Source: Cenococcum geophilum 1.58
Taxonomy: Eukaryota; Ascomycota; Dothideomycetes; Gloniales; Gloniaceae
NCBI GenBank assembly: GCA_001692895.1
Contig: KV748183.1
Location: 744,001 to 808,000, forward strand
Direction of reading: 5' to 3'
DNA: 64,000 bases
This document shows, piece after piece, positions 13,831 to 24,650 of this stretch (the first letter of the stretch is position 1; each line of letters starts with the position of its first letter). Under the pieces are notes generated by a model, which was not told where the DNA came from, did not search any database, and saw nothing but the letters and a program-made list of their open reading frames with translations. The translations under genes were made by a program, and so were the position numbers.

Positions 13831-13963
13831 CTACTATTATAGTGGGACTTATATAAATATTAAACTTAAAATAGTAGGTTAACTAAAGGGCATTATTAGG
13901 CGTATTAAGGCTATATTATATTACTATTAGGTTAAAATATATTCTTTATATAATATATACTAG

Positions 13964-14102
13964 GCGTATAGAATAAGTAAAGGGTACTAACTATATAGAA
14001 TAAGTAAAGGGTACTAACTGCGTAGACTAAGTAAAGTATATTAATTATATAGAATAGGTAAATACTACTAACCGCGTAGATTAAGTAAATACTATTAAAT
14101 AC
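13964..14102. repeat. Tandem repeat, about 27-28 bp x 5
   Basis: Five imperfect copies of a unit containing 'TAGAATAAGTAAAGGGTACTAA' variants, alternating between 'ATATAGAATA' and 'GCGTAGACTA' starts. Differences among copies are mostly C/T and G/A. Confidence 0.75.
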
Positions 14103-14246
14103 GCGGGAAGAGCAACGCTTATTTATTACTTAAAGTAAGTAAAATATATAGAATACGTAAAGGGGGTATTATATATTAATTGTATATTAAGTATAAAGAG
14201 AGCTTAATAGAATAAAGGCACTACTTGCCTAGGTAGCTATAAATGC

Positions 14247-14631
14247 GCAATTAGCTATACCGCGTTATTGGATACGGCAGTATGCTATACTGCGTTATTA
14301 AATGCGGTAGTATACTTGTACCGCGTTGCTAGATATAGCAGTATGCTATACCACGTTATTAAATGCGGCAGAATACTGCACTATATTGTTAGATGTGGCA
14401 GAATGCTACACCGCGTTATTAGATGCGGCAGAATGCTGCACTGCGTTGTTAGATGTGGCAGAATGCTGCACCGCGTTGTTAGATGCGGCAGTATGCTTAT
14501 ACCGCGTTGCTGGATGCGGCAGTATGCTGCACTGTGTTGTTGGATACGGCAGTATGCTATATCGCGTTGTTGGATGCGGCAGTATGCTGCACCGCGTTGT
14601 TGGATGTGGCAGTATGCCGCACTTGAGTTGA
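14247..14631. repeat. 30-bp minisatellite, about 12-13 copies
   Basis: Tandem units of 30 bp built on GATGCGGCAGTATGCTGCAC plus CGCGTTGTTG. Because the period is a multiple of three, open frames appear on both strands across the array (14268-14711, 14326-14631, and 14406-14741 reverse); I regard these as by-products of the repeat, not genes. Left-hand units carry TATA-type changes and right-hand units keep TG and CA, so mutation load falls from left to right. Confidence 0.92.
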
Positions 14632-15439
14632 TACCATATGTTACACGTTATAGTGCGCGGATTGCGCATTTGGCCGCCAAATGCTGCCAAATGCTGCGAA
14701 AATGCTGGTAAATTTTTTCCTAACGTACTATAGTTATACAATCACCAGCTAATCCTATTTTATAGCAAGACTAATTAGTAGCGGTAACGATTTTAATAAA
14801 CTAGATATAGCAGTAGAACTAATAGATGCTATAATAGGTGTAGAATGCTATATAGGTGGCGATACCTCCTTCTATATAACTAACTATCGCTAATAGTTAT
14901 TTTATAGTGGACCCTACACTAAATATAAGATTCTCATTAGTGCCGTTATTATAGAGCGCTCTATTGGTTCTAGCTTTATCCTCTAAAACGCTTACCTATT
15001 ATTATCTACCCCTAACTATACCTATAAGCCTACTACCTAGTAGCCCCGCCTATAGTAATATTAAATAATTAAATAGTAAGCTTAGTGCCTTTACTAAATA
15101 GCTATAAAGCTATTACCTAGTTATTACTAATACCTTTACTAAAGCGGAGTCAATTTTAATTAAGGAGGATTATAACTTTAAGTTACTTAAGTACGTGCTA
15201 CTTAATAGTAGTATAGGCTATATAAAGCTGTATAGGATTGGTTTAATATATAGGCTTATTAATTGCATAGTAAACTACTTAGAAGACTTTAGAATAGATT
15301 AGTAACGTTCTAATACTATAGTAAAGGCTTTACTTAATGTCTTAATTAGTAAGCACCCTATATAGATATATTATAAAAGACTAGACCCTTATCCTTTTTA
15401 TACTACCTCTTAATTCCTACCCATAAGAAATGGCTTTTT
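14632..15439. other. AT-rich degraded DNA, no recognised feature
   Basis: After a short GC-balanced stretch to about 14710 the sequence returns to RIP-like composition. Plus-strand translation shows protein-like pieces (around 14850-15180), but I could not assign a family. Probably remains of a transposon. Confidence 0.4.
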
Positions 15440-15652
15440 GCCCTCTTATTAAACCCTTATTACTCTACCATGTGGCTTAAAAAGTTATTAAAGTTATTCT
15501 ATAAATTAGCTTTAAATTAATAAGCACGCAGCTACTGCTTTAAGTTATAGAAAAAAGTTTTAATTGGATTAAAATTAGGTAAGTAAGGAGGAAGATATTT
15601 AAGCCTAACACTAGCAGTATTACAGAGGCGTTAAATTTCCTAGGTTTAAGTA
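15440..15652 (-). pseudogene. Tc1/mariner transposase relic A, C-terminal part
   Basis: On the minus strand about 15530-15580 reads as the 'LPPYLPNFNPIKTFFYNLK' block, corresponding to the conserved SPDLNPIE..W..LK end of the Tc1/mariner catalytic domain. The piece stops at 15652, where copia #1 begins. The remainder of the same transposase lies at 21919-22650, and AAGTA is duplicated on both sides of the copia element. Codons are altered mainly by RIP-type changes (for example the final acidic residue reads K). Confidence 0.75.
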
Positions 15653-15838
15653 TGTCGGGAATGAGGTAAGTTGCCGTCGTATGAAGCATATTGCCGTCAC
15701 GTGTCGACGTAGCCCTAGCGTGGTGAGGAACCTTAAGTTCCTTACCCCTTTCCTTATTCCTATTAATAAGAATTAACCAACATTACTATAACCCTACTCG
15801 AGTAGTTATTATTAGTAAGTTACCCTATGTTTCTAATA
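15653..15838 (+). repeat. 5' LTR of copia #1
   Basis: 186 bp beginning TGTCGGGAAT, the same length as the 3' copy and differing at RIP-type positions. AAGTA precedes it. Confidence 0.93.
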
Positions 15839-18800
15839 TTGATTAGTGGTTAAATATACAGTCAACTATAGAGCAGCTAGGTTTTTAAATAGAAGAGACA
15901 GTCTTATATAGGGGTGCTATATGCGCTTATATGGAATGGATCCCGGTAATACTGTGCTACCTTAAACTTACGGAAAACTAGTAATAAAAGTGTTACTAAG
16001 TACTAGGAGATACTAAGTTACGTCTATTATATAGAATAACTACGTTTACGAAGATTTGGTTAAGTACTTTAGGTTAGAAGTGTTACTAAACTTATGGTCC
16101 TAAAATTAACGTTTAAAACGCGTTAAACAACTACGTATATAAAGATTTGGTTGAGTACTTTAGGTTAGAAGTGTCACTAAACCTATGGTCCTAAAGTTAA
16201 CGTTTAAAACGCGTTGATAATATCTTAATTGCCTACCTTTTAATAGTAAACCTACGAGATTCTATAAAGCTAAAAACCCTACCTACCTTCGATATACAAC
16301 ACCCCGTTAATTCTATACCTACTATGGCGTTAACCTACCTAAAGAAGTATGAGAAAAGTATTAACCTGGAGATATAGGATATAGATATTAACCCTGTAAA
16401 CGCCGAGGAATAGGACCTGAACGGATTCTTAGTATACCGTATGGTATACTATACAGACAGCGAATACAATAATACTAAGCTATGGTGTTATATAAAGGAG
16501 GACTTTGTTAGATAGATAAAGGAAATATGGGCTTTTATAAAGAAGGACGTTATATAAAACTTCCGTAACTTCCTTTAGGAGAATAGAGTATTTGTCCCTA
16601 TGGATGGGGGTGCTATTAGAGACAATATCTAGGAGTAAGTTATTAACGTAAAAGAAGAGCATAAATGGACTCTATAAGAGGTTAAGCACTAACTATATAC
16701 TAAGAGGAAGCTTAACTTATAATGGAATCTAAATAATACGCTAATAAAGACGCGCTCTAATTCTATTGCTTTAGGTATAAGTTCTTATATTCCGTATTTA
16801 TCGCTTCTACCTCTATTTCTAGCTCCCTAGGATCTACCAATTTAACTAGCAATATTAACTACTACCCCTTAAGAGCAAGCGCAAGATCCCCTTGCTTTGC
16901 GATTTAATAACCTTTAAACTCTACTATAGGAAGATTAGGTACTACGCTATATTCTACTAAGCCCTATATCTCTACTGTAGCCTATAAAGTAATCCCCACC
17001 TTAATCTTTAATGCAATTTTAACGTGGTTTAATACTACTTGGAGGCACCTTAAAAATGCTTATAGAGCTTACGAAGCTCTATACGGACTAGGAGAAGAAG
17101 TTTAGCGGGGAACTATATAACATCCTTAATTCGAAGCTGCGTATCTTCTATAACTATTGCTAGAAGGTTAGACTAGAACCTAACTAATATTATAATACTT
17201 ATTCCGTTATACTTAAGGGCCGCGCCAGTACCTTCTATTATAATTATTTAGTAGGAAAAGGATACGATTTTAACCAAATAATATATAAGATAAGATGCTA
17301 CTTTAAAATAGAAGAGAATAAGCAGCAATATATGTTGGAGTAGAGAGAGACTACCTTCCTAAGAATTATTGCTACAAACCTAGGTGTCTCTTAGCTTAAT
17401 TGTCTTTAAAAGCTCTTTAATTAACTTTAGATAATTTAGCGTGGTTTATCCAAATTATATTAAAAGGACCTTAGCCTACGCGATTAAGTTATTAGCGCAT
17501 ACCGAGGTATTAAAGAATATAATCTTGCTCTCTTTAACCCTATAAGTACTTATAAAGGAGTATATACTTAATTAAGATCCTCTATTAGCACCGCTCTACG
17601 CTCTTAAAAAGTATAGTAATTTAACGCCTAACTCTAACCTACCTTAATTAACCCGGCCGACTAATATAATTATAACTAGACTAATTAAACATATAGTGGA
17701 CGTGGTAGGGGATACGGTAAAAGGTACAATTAACATTAACTATAAGGCAATTATAGAGGTCCTTGTAGAGGTTTACTTCGGAGTAATTATTAGAAGAAGT
17801 GCTATATTTATAAGAAGCCAAATTACTAATTAACTAGACACCCTCTTAATAGATAAAAGGAGGCATATAATAGGTTTCGCTAAAGCGCACAAAATGTTGG
17901 AAACTAAGAGGTTACTACGGCCTACTTTTAAAACTTTTTAGTTTAATATAAAGGTGAAGAAGATCTTAAGGGTAAGGTTAACAAGGCTAAATAGCTCCTT
18001 ATAGATATAGAAATTAAGGACTACTCTCCTAACTAATACTTTACTAANTATNGTAAGGTAAATGGNATATAAACNATTNCTATNCTTAATAANNAATCTA
18101 NGNTCNATTNTATTATAAAGTTAGATATCTTTAATAAGCTAAAGGAAAGTTCCGCGTTCTCCTTTAATAATAGATACTCGGTGAACGTCTTCTATAGTAT
18201 TATACCAGATACTAGAGCCACAGGAGTATCTATAGTAGGAGAGCCTTAAGTTTAAGCTCTTTAGCAGCTTAATAGCTCTATTTAAATTAACTAATTAATA
18301 GTAGGCTAATATATAATTCGCTTTAGTAAGGGTACTATAATCTCTTTTAGTATAATTAAGGTCCAAACCCCGTTAGGATATATTACTTTCTATATTATCC
18401 CTATAAACACCCTATTCCTATTCTGCATTTAAGATATAGATAAATTAAGTATTAAGCTTAATAACCTTAAGAATATACTTATCTAGGGAGATAATTAGGT
18501 GCCCGTTATACATAAGTAGGGTTACCCTTAGTTGCTCCTTTAATAGCTAGAAAGGAGCGTTACTTAAAGCCACCTAACTAAGTCAGAGTTACGTTAACTA
18601 CACCGTCGTTTTAGCCACCTATCTATTCACCAATTGCTTAGGGTCCTTTAGCGAGTAGGTTATAAAGTTAAGGTTAAGGTAATTAAACATCTTATAAAGT
18701 ACTGCTACCACTGCTAAATGAACTAGAAGTCCCCTAGCTGATTTAAGTTTACTCTTAAAGATAACTATAACTTTAACTTCTATATTATTATAGATGTTAT

Positions 18801-21389
18801 ATATCTTAGCGGCAAGCCAGTACTCTAAGTTATTAACTTCTTAACCTCCTTCTAAGCCGCACGCTTTTTAAAAGATATATTAGCTAGGAACGTATAGGAT
18901 ACTCTTTAATTATACTAGATTAATATCTACCTAGAACCCCCTAATTAAATCGTTTATAATATAGGAAAGAACTTCTTATCTATAGAGTTTTAATAACAGG
19001 TAAAGGCAATAACAATTAAGGTTAAGGAAGTCCCCGTTAAGGCATATAATAGTATTAAAAAAGTAGAATAATATTATACGCTATTACGCCGCGTATATAA
19101 GATTATTTCTTTAGAACTAGAGGGTGTTAGCGAAGAGCTTATCCTATAGATGGCTGTTAAAGCTATTAACGATACCGCTGGCCTAGATGGGCTCGTACCT
19201 ATATTACTAGTCTTTAGCGCCTACCCTTGAATAACTAATAATTCTCTACTATTTCCCTTTATTGTATAATAAGCTAAGGCTATTTATAAGGCAATAAAGG
19301 AGGTATAATATCTCTACGCTACGCGCTAGGTTAATAATGTACTAGAAATAAGAAATGGCCTAAATACCTTAACTACGCTTAATCTGCCACTCTAATCGGA
19401 GGTACGCGTATAGCGTAAAAAGGGAGGATAATTAGGCCTATATAAACTCATTGCAATTAATAGTTAAACTTACACTCTTTAGATGCCCTATAGACCCACT
19501 TAATTCCGCTTAACTGTTATTAAGCCCTACTATAGGGATAATAGCTCTAAGCCTTTATAGGATGCCCTAGAGGATACCCTAGAGGAGAACTATAATTAAT
19601 ATACTTTAGAAGGCGAAGGCGATTCTAATATAATTATAGTAGATATACCGCAACTATAACGCGGTAGAGGTCGCCTAAAGGGATTATAAAATTACTAATA
19701 TCTTATTAATTTTAAAGAGTAATTTGTTACCGCTATTAAGAATAGAGATAAACTATTAATGGCCTTTATAACAGCTAAAGAGAAGGCTAACTTTAAACTC
19801 ACAAAATAGCTCTAAAAGGAAGGCCGTATTATAACTTTAGGAGCTCCTTTCTAAGTATCTAATAAGTAGGAGATCGACGGTCTTATTATAAGAGAAGTCT
19901 TTAAATTTAAGAAATATAACCCTACTAAGTTTAATGGAGTCCGCATATTTAAGTTAAGAATAGTTAATAAGATTAAAGGCAAAGCTACTAATACCCCATT
20001 TAAGAAGTTAAGGCTAGTTATTTAAGGTTATAATAATAACGGTAAGGAAGTAATCCTTATATAATCCCCTATAATTTAATAAGCTAGTTAATAAGTTATT
20101 ATTACGCTAGCTCCCTCCTTAATAAAGAATAGGATAGCGGTTTACCTATAAAATATTACTTAGGCCTATACCTAATTAGAGACGCGCCTTTAGCGCTTAA
20201 TACTAGCATACCTTTTAGAGTAAATTCGCCACTAATATCCCAAGGATATAATTATGGTTATACTTAAGCCATTATATGGAATTGCAGAGGTAGGAACTTA
20301 TTAGTGGGCTACCTACAGTAAGCACTATAAGGAGAAGCTTTTAATAACTACTTTTATATTTAATCTCTACTTCCTTATTATAACTATAGAAACTCTATTT
20401 AGAATTATTGGCATGTAAATAGACAATATAATCATCTTAGGAGATAACTAATTCTTAGCTCTTAAAGAAAATAAGCTAGTAAAGGCAAACCTTATAGTAA
20501 AGCTAAAGGAAAGACTTAACTTAGTAACACTATTACTCTTTAATGGATGTATCCTCTCCCTAAATAAGGGCTCTATTACTCTACGCCAGAAGGGTTAAAG
20601 CAAGAAGATTAACGTTATTAATATTAATTTTCTGAAGTAAGGATATGTAGAGTAACGCGCTTATAGAGCTTATATAGCTTTTATTTGTTAACCTAAGGCT
20701 TCCTTTAATCTCTCTGTTGCTACTTAACACTAGAAACTAACTAAGGATAACATTTTTACCCTAAATAAGCGTCTTTTTTGGCAAATAAACCATCTTAATA
20801 GGGGACTACTCTACATGCCTATTAACCTTCCTACCGCTAAGCTTTTTATATTCGTTAATAGATCGTTTATAAATAATAAAGATTTTAGCTCCTAGCTAGG
20901 ATATAAGATTATTATTATAAATGAATCTACTAAAGAGAATAATTTTATAATCTACGGTAACCTTATTTATTAGAGCTTAACTAAGAATAAGCGTGTTATT
21001 TAAAGCGTTCTAGTGTTAGAGATATATAGAATGGTCGGCGGAGTTAATATAGCAATTGTAATTGGAACTACCCTTAAGATAATTATAGACCGGCTCAAAC
21101 TTCCCGCTATCCCTATAATTGTATGCACCGACTTATATTCCTTTTATAAGTGTTTAGTTAAGCTTAGTACTATAAAGGAGAAGCGTCTTATAATCGATAT
21201 TATGGCACTTTAGTAGTCCTACGAGCGTTAAAAACTCTTTAAGATCTAATAAATTAATGGCTAAGATAACTTAGTAGATATAATAACGAAGGCAAACCCA
21301 AATAAGGCACTAGAGACGTTTATTAATATAAATACTCTATGTGTATAAGTTAAAGGTTAAGTTAAGAGAGAAATTTAGAGAAGTTAAGA

Positions 21390-21727
21390 TCTTATAGAAC
21401 TTTAACCGCTAGTTAAAGTTGTCTAATTGGTTAGATCCTTACTAAGAGCGCCACGCCTAATTAATTTAGGTGGCGGTGTGGACTTCTGCCAACTAATTAG
21501 GATTTTCTATGCCCGGCATGGAAAATCGCCATTGGCTTGCTTACTACTAGCGTCTTAGCGGCCCACCCGTTTTCGCGTTATTTATTAAATTCTGCTAACT
21601 GCCGCATTATCGTATATTATCTGGTTTTGTTATATATTATCTAGTTTTGTTGCATATTGTCTAGTATTATTATATACTGTCTATTTGTATATATATATAT
21701 AGCAACCACAAAAAGAAGAGTTGCCAG
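21390..21727 (+). other. 3' untranslated part of copia #1 with two palindromes
   Basis: Lies between the RNase H part and the 3' LTR. It holds an inverted repeat AACTTTAACCG..GTTAAAGTT at about 21397-21418 and a second one, TTTTCTATG-CCCGG-CATGGAAAA, at 21503-21525. Both occur at the 3' ends of other elements in the window (58184 and 58307; the second also at 48587). A purine-rich stretch (AAAAAGAAGAG, about 21710) precedes the LTR. Confidence 0.7.
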
Positions 21728-21913
21728 TGTCGGGAATAAGGTAAGTTGCCGTCGTATAAAGCATATTGCCGTCACGTGTCAACGTAGCCCTAGTGTGGTG
21801 AGGAACCTTAAGTTCCTTACCCCTTTCCTCATTCCTATCAATAAGAATTAACTAACATCACTGTAACCCTACTCGAGTAGTCGTTATTGGTGAGTCACCC
21901 TGTGTTTCCAACA
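21728..21913 (+). repeat. 3' LTR of copia #1
   Basis: 186 bp, TGTCGGGAAT to TTTCCAACA, followed by the target duplication AAGTA (21914-21918). It keeps more C and G than the 5' copy. Confidence 0.93.
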
Positions 21914-21918
21914 AAGTA

Positions 21919-22650
21919 AGCAATAGTATTAAAAACCTATCCTTTATAGACACTATATACCTTATTGCAATAGATTAACATATTATCTATTACTAGAACT
22001 AAACGAGGCTATAAATAAGGCTGCATATAAGTAAGAACCTTATTCTTTATCCACTTAATAAATATTAATCCGTTAATAGCGCCTTAGTATATTAACTAGC
22101 TAGGTATATAGCCCTAATAGGTATACGCTAGCAGCAAGCTCTATCTTTTAGATCTCTTTAATTTTAATATTTCTTTAGCAGGCTTATTAATTAGCACCCA
22201 TCTATACTTCCTATCTATTATCTTCTTATTATAAGCTAATTTATTAATAAAGATAAACTAATTATATTTATAGCCACAGATTCGAATAATCTAGTTATCC
22301 TTTAGGCCTAGGTTACGCTATTATACAATTATCCTTATAACCTTTCTACTCCATTTTCTTCGCTTTAATCTAGCCGACAGTATGCTTCGTGCTACTATTA
22401 TATTATATTCATTATATAGAAACTAGAGTATCTCTTTAAAATAGGCGTCTAGGCTATATATAAGGTATTTAAGGAGGCCCTAATTAGTACGCGTTTATTA
22501 GTAAAATTAATATTAATATTACCACTTAACGTTATACATCTAGAGCTTTATCTATAAGTAGTAGTGGCCTACTATTTCCCCTAATCGGTGGATTAATCTA
22601 GCCATACCTCTTTAAATTCGCCCTCTAGCGTTAAAGAGTAGATAGAGGAA
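21919..22650 (-). pseudogene. Tc1/mariner transposase relic A, N-terminal and central part
   Basis: Minus-strand translation gives a Tc1/mariner catalytic domain: a 'KWSRKVIRIIV' helix-turn-helix/linker region, 'FINKLAYNKKIIDRKYRW' (family FiDEsa.n.r...rkyGWap), 'SLLLAYTYQGYI' (family s.lPAyt..Gyi) and 'LVLVIDNMLIYCNK' (family vlvmDNasiH). The second catalytic Asp is kept and the first reads N. The relic is split from its C-terminal end (15440-15652) by copia #1. I could not define the terminal inverted repeats; the element seems to fade into host sequence near 22690. Confidence 0.75.
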
Positions 22651-23312
22651 CGCGGGTCTTAACTTCTATATAGAAGTTATCGCAGCCGAGGTTAATTAGA
22701 GCTTATACAATCGACTTCTGTTTGGTCGACTAGGCGGGTTTACCTATAGCTTTAAATAGAAGATAATAATAAGGCGATGGGTGGTGTTATGCGCGGGTAT
22801 AGAAAAGTGGTTCAAACAGGTGAGGATTCGGTAAATTTCTGTACTTGATCATGGTTTCTGACATAAACCCATCCTTTTCCGAAGCGACGTATGCACATGC
22901 GGCACAGCAAGCAAGGCTAGCGAACCACAAAGATATTCCAACTAGAGGTATTCTTACATGCTTATCCAAGATCACCCTCGAAGAAAGGTATCAACAGTAT
23001 AAGAAACTCAGTAGCTAGAAGGTTGGGACTCCATGTGTGCGAATAGTCTATGAACAAACGTGCAATTCGAGGGTTTGCTGACATCAAGTCTCTACCGGTC
23101 GGTATTGGTTGGAACTGCTAGGCTAGGCGCTTGGGAATCTTCACTGCAAGCCGCAAGTCGCAAGCTTCAATCTACAGGCTTCACAAGGCTTATTTGCATG
23201 TGGTTATTACTGCCTAGAAAAAATATCTAGCATTATACCTTGAAATATCACGAATTCGAGAGTGTCAAAGACCGCATCGCCACCGCGCCTGTTTCTCAAC
23301 GCTGTTGGCAAC
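22651..23312. other. Transition from repeats to host sequence; no clear gene
   Basis: RIP-like composition ends around 22770. A small hairpin (TAACTTCTATATAGAAGTTA, about 22661-22680) lies at the edge. A 62-codon minus-strand ORF (22787-22975) has a hydrophobic, Cys-containing centre but no other support. The rest is probably the upstream region of the NLR gene. Confidence 0.5.
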
Positions 23313-24594
23313 ATGGCGGCCGCAGCTGGTCGACCATCACGGCCTACAGTGCACAACACTGGCATCAGTGTACTCTACGACCCCACTACAGCAGACACAG
23401 AGCAAGCCCCAGAAACGCAAGCATCAGGCCAAGCCTACTGACGAGAACGCAGTATCGTCTTCATCCATGGCATTCAAGGCAACCCCAAGCGAACGTGGAC
23501 TGCGAAAGGACCTTCGAACACTTTCTGGCCGCTCGATCCGCTGCCCACGGACTGCCCAAACACGCGGATTATGACATTTGGTTATGACTCTGTTGTAACG
23601 TGAGGGTTGAGAGCTGTTAATCAGAACGATATTTTCGCTCATGCGCAAAGTCTGCGCCGCGAGCTTGCTCGAAAGAGACGAGACTGTGTAAGGGCACTAA
23701 CGTCCACAGAGGAAAAAGGCTGCAGGAATTGTTGACATGCTGTAGACCGAAAGGCCTATCATCTTCGTGGCACACTCTCTTGGAGGTATGTCTCTTCTGG
23801 CAGTCTTGGCCACATAATCCACCTCGCATGATGACGCTAACAGAGACTTCAATTAATTAGGCATCTTGCTGGAAGATGTACGCATCTATGCACCCCGAAA
23901 CGCGGCCCTGTTGCTCATAATCCTAGGTACTTCGAGTTTCCGGCCAAGGTTCAGCTCCTCTTGACGAGAAAGACATTTACCTCTCAACCTTCGCCACGCT
24001 TTTCCTTGGAACGCCATTTAGAGGAAGTAGCGCGGTAGAATGGGCGCTCATTGCTGACTCGTTCGTGAAGATGATTGGCATCGGCACAAACAGCAAAGTC
24101 TTGAAGGAGCTGAAACTCGACACTGGTGTTCTGAACATCCTTAGTAGTGAGTTCAGGGAATGTGTCAAGCAAAGGGCCATCAATGTGCGCGTCTTCCAAG
24201 AGTCAAAAGGTCTGTCGGGCATCAAAGGCCTCAACGAACGGGTGAGTTAGTCCCAGCCAGCCAGTGCACATACACCGCTAAGCATCGTATAGATCGTCCC
24301 GGAATATTCTTCCAAGCTCGATGACGATACGATCGCCCAGCCTCTCAACTACAACCATATGGAGATGTGTAGGTATGCCACACGGGATGACGAGGGTTAC
24401 AGGATCGTTGGGGATGAAATAAAGTACTGGGTAGGGAAAGCCTCCGAGTTTCATGGTCACTATGGCAGAGGTACTGTTCTTGGGAGCGGAGATTAGAATA
24501 ATTCTTGTTCTGTAGGCTCACAGTAATAGCAGTCAGTGCGAGCGGCTTGCAGAACAGCTCACTCGGAAAATCACATTTGTCTTCACCGGAGACA
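23313..24594 (+). pseudogene. SesB-like esterase exons of an NLR gene, with two in-frame stops
   Basis: The start ATG at 23313 opens MAAAAGRPSRP... . The frame shows an alpha/beta-hydrolase of the kind fused to fungal NLRs (SesB-like). 'IVFIHGIQGNPKRTW' (23454-23498) is the oxyanion/HG block, and 'IIFVAHSLGG' has the nucleophile Ser at 23776-23778. 'STFATLFLGTPFRGSS' follows in the fourth exon. Good introns preserve the frame: 23688-23745, 23786-23860, 23878-23926, 24242-24292 and 24595-24650, each GT..AG and most with a CTAAC/CTAAT-like branch site. The junction 24431/24471-24515 is uncertain. TGA at 23439 and 23601 interrupts exon 1; unless these are splicing or sequencing artefacts, the N-terminal domain is lost. 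Not RIP-type in the main (CGA to TGA is possible). The family is implicated in non-self recognition. Confidence 0.7.
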
Positions 24595-24650
24595 GTAATG
24601 AGTCAGTTGGTTCTCAGATATGTAACTATCATCTTGACTAATTCATATAG

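Larger units (their letters stand above)
15653..21913 (+). mobile_element. Copia LTR retrotransposon #1, RIP fossil
   Basis: Ty1/copia element with 186-bp LTRs (15653-15838, 21728-21913) and the 5-bp target duplication AAGTA (15648-15652, 21914-21918). It is inserted in a Tc1/mariner relic. Parts in copia order: gag region about 16200-17500, integrase about 18700-19250, RT about 19700-20450, RNase H about 20990-21400. The short open stretch 21013-21213 lies in the RNase H part and has the recognisable '..VCTDLYSFYKCLVKL' motif. A 3' untranslated part with two hairpins lies at 21390-21727. It is broken by dozens of RIP-type changes and is a fossil. Confidence 0.9.

Noticed and set aside
14268-14741. 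Overlapping ORFs of 147, 101 and 111 codons on both strands
   Set aside because: They lie over the 30-bp minisatellite, and a period divisible by three keeps all these frames open; the products are simple repeats.
22787-22975. Minus-strand 62-codon ORF with hydrophobic centre
   Set aside because: No promoter, homology or splice support, and it lies in the upstream region of the NLR gene.
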